A stretch of DNA of 34,552 nt from RGIG8745 sp964554265 (GTDB lineage Bacteria > Bacteroidota > Bacteroidia > Bacteroidales > Bacteroidaceae). The stretch spans positions 1-34,552 of the forward strand of contig CAZKOB010000022.1 in NCBI GenBank assembly GCA_964554265.1. The letters are read 5' to 3'. The notes beneath the pieces were generated by a model, which was given only the letters and a program-made list of their open reading frames with translations, searched no databases and was not told the DNA's origin. Within the stretch, counting starts at the first letter, position 1. Each line of letters begins with the position of its first letter. Of this stretch, positions 24,995-30,965 are shown one piece after another. A program made the translations under genes and the position numbers.

Positions 24995-25729
24995 ATGATA
25001 GAAGTATCGGCACTGATAAATGGCAAGATAAAATTGAATACCGAGACACTTGCCGAGTTGAAAGCGATTGTAGAGCAATATCCTTTTTTTCAGACTGCAC
25101 GTCTGTTGTACATTGCTAATCTTTTTATTCTGCGTTCCAAAGATTTCGGCGAAGAACTGAGAAAGGGGAGTGTTTTTATAACTGACCGTAATGTTCTTTT
25201 CTTAATGATAGAGGGAATCAATTACAATGTTGAGTATGAAGAGAAAGTAATGACTGGCAGGATAGAGACGGAAGGAGATGATAATCGAACAATTTCGCTG
25301 ATTGACAATTTTCTTTCTTCACAGCAGAATGATGGAACACAGGATGGAAGGGATGACCGTAATGCCCCTTCAATTGCAGATTTAACGACCGACTATACCT
25401 CTTTCTTGTTAAAACAGGAAGATGGGGGTACAGATGGGGAAAAACCGAAGCTCAAAGGTGGTGATCTTATAGACTCTTTTATTGAAGAAACTAAGGGAAA
25501 ACAGAGATTTGAGATTTCGGAATTGGGACAGGAGTTTAAATCTCCTGAAATATCGGATGTGGATGGGGAAATTTATACTGAAAATATGGTAAATATCTAC
25601 ATCAAGCAAGGAAGATATGAACAAGCATTGGAAATATTGCGAAAAATTTGTTTGAGTAATCCGAAAAAAACTGTTAACTTTGCAACGCTGATGAAGTTAC
25701 TTGAAGTAATCACGGAAAATAGAAAGTAA
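24995..25729 (+). CDS. TPR-containing hypothetical protein
   Basis: A 244-aa cytosolic protein of a conserved Bacteroidales family found between lptE and secG. The N-terminus (LAELKAIVEQYPFFQTARLL) is a family signature. After an acidic, poorly ordered middle (about 85-190), one TPR-like helix pair is visible near the end (NIYIKQGRYEQALEILRKIC, then LSNPKKTVNFATLMKLLEV). No catalytic motif is seen. It begins 12 bases after lptE. Function unknown; a scaffold role is possible from the TPR. Confidence 0.75.
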   Translation: MIEVSALINGKIKLNTETLAELKAIVEQYPFFQTARLLYIANLFILRSKDFGEELRKGSVFITDRNVLFLMIEGINYNVEYEEKVMTGRIETEGDDNRTISLIDNFLSSQQNDGTQDGRDDRNAPSIADLTTDYTSFLLKQEDGGTDGEKPKLKGGDLIDSFIEETKGKQRFEISELGQEFKSPEISDVDGEIYTENMVNIYIKQGRYEQALEILRKICLSNPKKTVNFATLMKLLEVITENRK

Positions 25730-25765
25730 AAATCATAGATTAAAGTATAGTAAAAACAATCTAAA

Positions 25766-26107
25766 ATGTACACATTAATTATCGTACTTGTAATTCTCGC
25801 CTCAATTCTTATGTGCGGGATTGTTCTGATTCAGGAATCTAAAGGTGGCGGTCTTGCATCAGGATTCTCTTCTTCAAATCAGATTATGGGTGTCAGAAAA
25901 ACAACAGACTTTCTTGAGAAGGCTACTTGGACTCTTGCTGTAGCAATGGTTGTTTTGAGCGTTGTTTCTTCTGCTTTTATAACAAGGGAAACAACAGAAG
26001 AAGTACCTGTCAACATCTTAAATTCACGACCTGCAACTGACGCAAACAACATGCAGTCTTTTCCTGCCGCTGGAGGACAAAATGCAACGGAAACTCCTGC
26101 AAAATAA
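25766..26107 (+). CDS. secG: Preprotein translocase subunit SecG
   Basis: A 113-aa inner-membrane component of the SecYEG channel that aids protein export. Two membrane helices (about 2-22 and 54-73) flank the conserved cytosolic loop IQESKGGGLASGFSSSNQIM. A C-terminal periplasmic tail rich in N, P and A is usual in this phylum. It lies 36 bases after the TPR gene and is closed by the terminator at 26162. Confidence 0.93.
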   Translation: MYTLIIVLVILASILMCGIVLIQESKGGGLASGFSSSNQIMGVRKTTDFLEKATWTLAVAMVVLSVVSSAFITRETTEEVPVNILNSRPATDANNMQSFPAAGGQNATETPAK

Positions 26108-26161
26108 GGCTTGCTTGTAATAGGGCTGTTTGTAGGTCTTTCATTTTTGACGAAATAATTG

Positions 26162-26199
26162 TCCCTTGCGAATGTTTATTTCATACGCAAGGGATTTTA
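26162..26199 (+). terminator. Terminator after secG
   Basis: A perfect 9-bp stem TCCCTTGCG (26162-26170) / CGCAAGGGA (26186-26194) is followed by TTTTAAT. It lies 55 bases past the secG stop and 21 bases ahead of the next gene, which therefore needs its own promoter. Confidence 0.75.
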
Positions 26200-26220
26200 A
26201 TACATATCCTAATCTGTTTT

Positions 26221-27372
26221 ATGATAAGTTTATCCAAGCATATCGAAATTCTGTTGTTGGAGCATGATTGTGTGATAATACCGCGGTTGGGCGGTTTTAT
26301 TGCAAACCAAATTGAAGCATGCTATGGTGATAAGGCTGACGCCTGCTTCATGCCACCGTATCGTACCATTGGATTCTATCAGCATCTGCTTGTAAATGAT
26401 GGCCTTTTGGTGCAGTCCTACATGCAAGTTTATGATGCTTCGTATCCGGACGCGTACAAGTTGATGGAGATGGAGGTTGATGATGTAATTCGACAGCTTG
26501 AGCTTGATGGAATGTATCGCTTTGAAGGTATAGGCACCATCCGTAAAGGAATAGAGGGAAATCTGACTTTTGAACCTTGTGAGTCTGTTTTGCCGACTCC
26601 AGGCCTGTATGGTTTGTGTGCATTAGAGGTTAAAAGTGCAAAGGAAGTAAGGAAAGAGAAAGAACTACTTAATACAATAAAAAGTACGAATGTGCTTCCT
26701 ATCCAGTCGGAAAATGGTCTTCCTCTTACGGCAAACAATATGTCGGATGAAGGAGAAGAGGAGAAAGAGAATGTGACAATACGTCTTAATCGGAGGTGGA
26801 TCGATATTTCGATAGCGGGGGTTGTAGCTGTATTGCTTTTCTTTTTGTTCTCGTATCCCTCACTCCATAATAGCAATCCTACCGACACATGTGTTGCCGG
26901 ATCGCTTTATGTCAGTGAAAACAATGGTGTGTGCGCTAAGTCTGATTTGACATGTAAATTGAATTCCAAGAATAAGGAAAAAGAGGGTTTGGCAGATGCT
27001 GACAAAGTCATGAAAGAGCAAGAGACAGCAAGTGGTAAGGAAACGTTTGCTCTTGATGCAGAAGTGTCGTCTGATGCAGAAACTGTTGATAATAAATCGG
27101 TTGTCGGTTGTGTTCCTGAATTTAAAGAAGACAATGACATAAAGAAAGACTTTGTTATAGTTCTTGCAAGTTTTGTAAGCAAAAATAATGCTGTGGCATT
27201 TATTGATAATCTTAGATCTGAGGGATTCGGAGAGGCCGAGTATATAAAGACCGGCAAGATTAGTCGTATTGTTTATTCTGGATATTCATCGAAATCGGAA
27301 GCTACGGATTCGCTTAAGGTTTTTCGTAAACGGAATGCTGCATTCAAGGATGCTTGGGTGCTTAAGATGTGA
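26221..27372 (+). CDS. HU-CCDC81 and SPOR domain membrane protein
   Basis: A 383-aa single-pass protein. The N-terminal domain (about 1-135: LSKHIEILLLEHDCVIIPRL, then GFYQHLLVNDGLLVQSYMQV) matches the HU-CCDC81 family, an HU/IHF-like fold found in Bacteroidetes membrane proteins. A membrane helix lies at about 196-213 (SIAGVVAVLLFFLFSYPS) and a C-terminal SPOR-type domain at about 310-383 (DFVIVLASFVSKNNAVAFID), which in other proteins binds denuded peptidoglycan at division sites. The layout suggests a link between a cytosolic HU-like domain and the septal cell wall; that role is inference. A zinc-ribbon/FHA gene follows after 39 bases. Confidence 0.85.
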   Translation: MISLSKHIEILLLEHDCVIIPRLGGFIANQIEACYGDKADACFMPPYRTIGFYQHLLVNDGLLVQSYMQVYDASYPDAYKLMEMEVDDVIRQLELDGMYRFEGIGTIRKGIEGNLTFEPCESVLPTPGLYGLCALEVKSAKEVRKEKELLNTIKSTNVLPIQSENGLPLTANNMSDEGEEEKENVTIRLNRRWIDISIAGVVAVLLFFLFSYPSLHNSNPTDTCVAGSLYVSENNGVCAKSDLTCKLNSKNKEKEGLADADKVMKEQETASGKETFALDAEVSSDAETVDNKSVVGCVPEFKEDNDIKKDFVIVLASFVSKNNAVAFIDNLRSEGFGEAEYIKTGKISRIVYSGYSSKSEATDSLKVFRKRNAAFKDAWVLKM

Positions 27373-27411
27373 TTCTTTTGATAGCACTACCCCATAGAAA
27401 ACGATAAGTAT

Positions 27412-27942
27412 ATGAAAAGAGTAAGGTGCCCGAAGTGTGATACATATATTGTTTTTGATGAGACGAAGTATACAGAAGGGCAGTCTTTGGTATTTGTTTG
27501 TCAGCAATGCAAGAAAGAATTCAGAATAAGGATTGGTAAATCCAAGCTGACGGAAATACATCAGGAAAAAAAACTTGATGAACAGGCATACCAAAAAGAT
27601 TATGGCAGTATTGTTGTTGTAGAAAACAAATTTGCTTTCAAACAAGTGATTCCATTGGATTTAGGCGAAAATCATTTTGGACGTTATTTGAAGGGTACTA
27701 ACATAAATAAGCCAATAGAGACCAGAGATCCAAGTATTGATACATATCATTGTACGATAAATGTATGTCGCAGTAAAAAGGGAAAGCTACAGTATATATT
27801 GCGAGATGCTCCGAGTGATACCGGTACATTTTATATGAATGATATTTTACGTGATACGGATCGGATAAATTTGGAGGATGGAGCTATCATAACTATTGGT
27901 GCGACGACTCTTATTCTCCGTACAGCCTCTGATACTGAATGA
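27412..27942 (+). CDS. Zinc-ribbon/FHA domain protein
   Basis: A 176-aa cytosolic protein. The N-terminus is a four-cysteine zinc ribbon (Cys6, Cys9, Cys30, Cys33: VRCPKCDTYIVF, then VFVCQQCKKEF) of the MJ0042/transcription-factor-like type. After a linker, an FHA domain (about 80-172) has NHFGRYLKGT, DPSIDTYHCTINV and TGTFYMNDILRD, with Gly-Arg, Ser...His and Asn residues typical of phosphothreonine binding. No kinase is in the window. It is probably co-transcribed with the HU/SPOR gene and ends at the terminator at 27963. Confidence 0.85.
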   Translation: MKRVRCPKCDTYIVFDETKYTEGQSLVFVCQQCKKEFRIRIGKSKLTEIHQEKKLDEQAYQKDYGSIVVVENKFAFKQVIPLDLGENHFGRYLKGTNINKPIETRDPSIDTYHCTINVCRSKKGKLQYILRDAPSDTGTFYMNDILRDTDRINLEDGAIITIGATTLILRTASDTE

Positions 27943-27962
27943 TTCTTGCTTAATAATATTTT

Positions 27963-27998
27963 CTGAGTTTGCAGAATAAACCGCAAACTCAGTGTTTT
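27963..27998 (+). terminator. Terminator after the FHA gene
   Basis: A perfect 10-bp stem CTGAGTTTGC (27963-27972) / GCAAACTCAG (27983-27992) with a 10-base loop is followed by TGTTTTTG. It lies 21 bases past the stop. Confidence 0.85.
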
Positions 27999-28050
27999 TG
28001 TTGTAATATTATGGTCTTTGAGCATTGTATGCATAGTATAGCTTGGACCG

Positions 28051-28190
28051 GATTTATGATAAGCAGATGCTGTGACGTGGGGATAACCAAGCTTATTTGT
28101 GAGGACATTAGGACTCATGAAAAGACATCAAAGAATAGCGAAACTTTTCGATGAGAACTTTTTTGTGACACGATGACGAAGTCAGGATAC
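28051..28190 (-). repeat. Inverted 5' fragment of the long intergenic repeat
   Basis: Read on the minus strand this matches the 5' part of copy 1 (about 5315-5453), including GATGTCTTTTCATG, GCTTGGTT and CATCTGCTTATCATAAAT, with scattered changes and small gaps. Its outer end (GACTTCGTCATCGTGTCAC at 28182-28164) also matches the start of copy 3 near 29969. Similarity stops abruptly below 28051, so this copy is truncated. The surrounding gap 27943-28314 holds the FHA terminator and no gene. Confidence 0.75.
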
Positions 28191-28314
28191 AAAAAAACTG
28201 CAGGATTACCAACTTTTATGGGACTTTCTTAAACCTAACTCGCGTAAAGATTGGCTATGCGGCAAAACCACAATGCACATTGAACATGGTTCGGATGGAT
28301 CAATTGTAAGAGTA

Positions 28315-29273
28315 CTATTCATTGACAAATTCTGAGACCTCATAATTGTTTGCTACTGCAAGCCGTGCACAGTTTTGTAGTGTGCGGCGGTTGCTGTTGT
28401 TTACTTGATTGCCCGTTCCTGATTTTCCATATATAGACAAGTCGTCACGCAAATTCCGTCCGATGCACGGTGCTATTACAGACTCAAAGAATGTACATCC
28501 AAGGAGGTAACGACCCATATAAAGGTCTATATGCTGATTGTCACGAGTAAATTCATTGCTTGTAACGAGGGAACCGGCAGAACGTGCGTTTTGTACTGCA
28601 GTACCACATGGAATGATAATATCTATTCCCGAAATAGCTTTCATCTTTTTTGTTGCTTCGCATATATCCTTGTACATGTTCATCTGGCCCTTGTACACCC
28701 CTATATTCTTATGCTTTGACGAGTATGCCCAAGTCTGATTAAACGCAAAAGTTGTCCTTGGACTTATTGTCATGATTTTATATGCCTGCAAAAGTTTTGA
28801 GAGATAGGGCTCGTATGTCGGATATTCTCCGGATTCCAGCGAATATTGTTGAAATATGACAATGTCATAAGGAAAACGTCTTATCACATCACGTATACTT
28901 GTCGCTTTTTCGAGTTTTGTCTCACCATGATAATTATACTGATAAAATTCATATACTTTCTTCCCGTTTTTGAGATATTCATAATGTTCTTTCATAGAGC
29001 ATCCTCCTTTATTAACACATACACATTCACAGTTGATATTCCCATAGAACTCAGAATGGTGGGCAACGCAGAGCTTGTATCCACAGAAAAAGAGTTGCCT
29101 ATGAACAGTATGTCAAGCTTCAGAGGTTTGTAAGGGAGTGGGGGATTACAGAAATAGCCGCAGATTGGTTGTGGTGATACATTGTTTGCTGTTTGAGTAT
29201 TGCTTTGGGCATTTGTTCTTGTAGTGGAAGTACCAAGCAACAGTAATGATGCTATGATAAGTAACTTTTTCAT
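28315..29273 (-). pseudogene. DUF4886 SGNH-hydrolase-like gene broken by a frameshift
   Basis: Two adjacent minus-strand frames together make one DUF4886-type protein of about 315 aa. The first (29273-28992) has a signal peptide (LLLLGTSTTRTNAQ) and LDILFIGNSFSVDTSSALP, the block I nucleophile region. The second (28995-28315) continues with HYEYLKNGKKVYEF, VIFQQYSLESGEY and the C-terminal half. At the join the first frame reads NVYVLIKEDAL and stops; the other frame reads NKGGCSMKEHYEYL, the expected family sequence, so one base appears lost near 29013. The halves overlap by ATGA and an AAAGGAGGA precedes the second ATG, so separate translation of the second half cannot be excluded. No promoter box is obvious. 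Confidence 0.75.
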
Positions 29274-29326
29274 TCGAAAAATTTATTAAGTGATGGAAAT
29301 TGTAAATCACCATCTTTGTTTATACA

Positions 29327-29590
29327 TTATTGTTTAGACACAATGAAAGGAATGTTCATCACCGGCTTCCTGTAGACGCCTGTACTTTCCATGGCCACAT
29401 GGGTTACGCCCGGTGCCAATAGCCATTCTTTCAGTTCTGTCAATGATCTCGTTGTCGACCGGAGCGTTCGGGTCTCGGACTCGATGTCCGTTCCGCTGAC
29501 GGTTGCCACTTCTCCTTCTTGCGGACATCAAGGCCACATCCGTGGGCCACGACCTCCTCGAAGGCAACTTCCTGCTTCGTTCTTGCCATA
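29327..29590 (-). pseudogene. IS110-family transposase remnant (5' end only)
   Basis: The start reads MARTKQEVAFEEVVAHGCGL followed by DVRKKE, the N-terminus of an IS110-type DEDD transposase. A frameshift then follows, and in the other frame EVATVSGTDIES, SLTELKEWLLAPGVTHVAME and STGVYRKPVMNI continue the domain. It breaks off there and ends after PFIVSKQ. Intact IS110 transposases are about 330-420 aa, so roughly four fifths is missing. A 9-bp inverted repeat ATTGTTTAG (29329-29337) / CTAAACAAT (29701-29709) brackets the remnant. It is non-functional. Confidence 0.8.
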
Positions 29591-29959
29591 GAGGGATAAG
29601 GTTTTGGTTACTGTGGCAAATATAACCAAAAATCACGAAAGCAAGTCCTTTTCATTCCTTTTGGCGAAAACCGTTCATGTACGTTTCATATCGATATTTC
29701 CTAAACAATCCTATTTTTATGCTGTTACATGAACAGCCTTCTTATTTGCTAACAAATATAGTATAAAAATGTTGACTTGTTCAAACATAAATATGAGATT
29801 GATTGAAAAAACAGACAAAAAACAGACAGAATTTTCAAAATATACTCAGGATGTGCTGAGCATTTTGCTATTCCATCTGTTTCTTTTTAACATTATTAAG
29901 CTGGAAATATTGTAGATCAGTAAAATAATCCGTATTCTTGCGCAGCAAAAAACACGGCG

Positions 29960-30830
29960 GTTGCCCTGATCCTGATTTTGTCATCGTGTCACCAAAAAAG
30001 TTCTCGTTGAATCTACTTGTCATAAATTGCGGACTTTTTTTGACAATACGGAATGTTAAAATCAGGGCCTTGCAGAATCGCGTAAATTCGGCCGAACCTT
30101 ACCGAAGTTCCGTTTGTGCGATTCTGAGGCTGTTTTCAGGCCTTGAACCTCAAATGTGAAAATAATACAATTCTTACTCCGGAAAAGATACATTTATTCA
30201 CGTTCTTGCATGTTTATTCTGAAAGAAGAGTACACTAAATCTGAATTTTCAAGGTGAACCAAATTTGTTTGAAAGGCACTTTAAAAACATTTTCAAGGTG
30301 AACGAAATTTATTTTCAAGGTGAACGAGTTTGAGAAAGGCCGTTTTTCGGGCTGAAATCCGGTATTGCCCAAATTGATTTCTTAAAAAATCATAACCGGA
30401 TTTTCAATGCCACGAAAAAACAAAAGTGGATTCCGGCAGCAAAAAACAGGAATCTTAGACAAATGATTTTATAACTTGCTGATTATCAATATGTCCTGTT
30501 TTGTCCGTATCTATACCTTTTGCACCTAAATCCGCATTGTTTTACTAAAATAGCATTCTCTTGATTCTCAATTATTTATCAATAAAACATCAAAAATTCG
30601 GCAGTTGATATAATGTAAATGAATCTTAAATATGTTAATAAAGTTCCGTCCGCGACAGATGGAGTTAGTGTCAAAAAGAAAGAAGAAACGCTCCTGAGAA
30701 AGTCTGCTTTTTTGCGGTTGTATTCACAGAGTCATCCGTAAATCCACCGGCAAAAAACAACTGCAAAACAATCTGAGCCGCACTTACGGCATATTCCTTT
30801 TCGGGCAACAAGCTGGAGGCATGGCTGATA
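29960..30830 (+). repeat. Long intergenic repeat, copy 3
   Basis: Same orientation as copies 1 and 2. It begins with CCTGATTTTGTCATCGTGTCAC (about 29968-29989), like the outer end of the inverted fragment at 28051-28190, lacks about 75 bases there, then follows copies 1 and 2. Stems: CAGAATCGC/GCGATTCTG (30073-30081, 30118-30126) inside TCAGGGCC/GGCCTTGA (30062-30069, 30139-30146). The central module differs: three direct TTTTCAAGGTGAACSAAA-type arms (30245-30266, 30289-30310, 30311-30328) with the spacer inverted. The 3' hairpin is degraded (GAATCTTA / TAAAGTTC). Weak similarity to copy 2 continues to about 30830. It fills most of the gene-free stretch 29591-30965; 29710-29950 shows nothing I can name. 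Confidence 0.85.
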
Positions 30831-30901
30831 CATGTTGAAGAATGTAAGGGGCTACGGAACTTTTTTAGTCGGAAAATTAAACCGAACTCGCGTATAATAT
30901 G

Positions 30902-30909
30902 TATCTTTG
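30902..30909 (+). promoter_or_regulatory. Candidate -7 box of valS
   Basis: TATCTTTG matches TAnnTTTG, 56 bases upstream of the valS ATG. Just before it lies TTAAACCGAACTCGCGTA (30877-30894), which recurs with one change at 28229-28246 and overlaps the expected -33 position. Confidence 0.5.
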
Positions 30910-30965
30910 CATTGTTTTTCCGGAATATACAGAAATCCGGACATGGAAAGAAACATAAATAAAAC

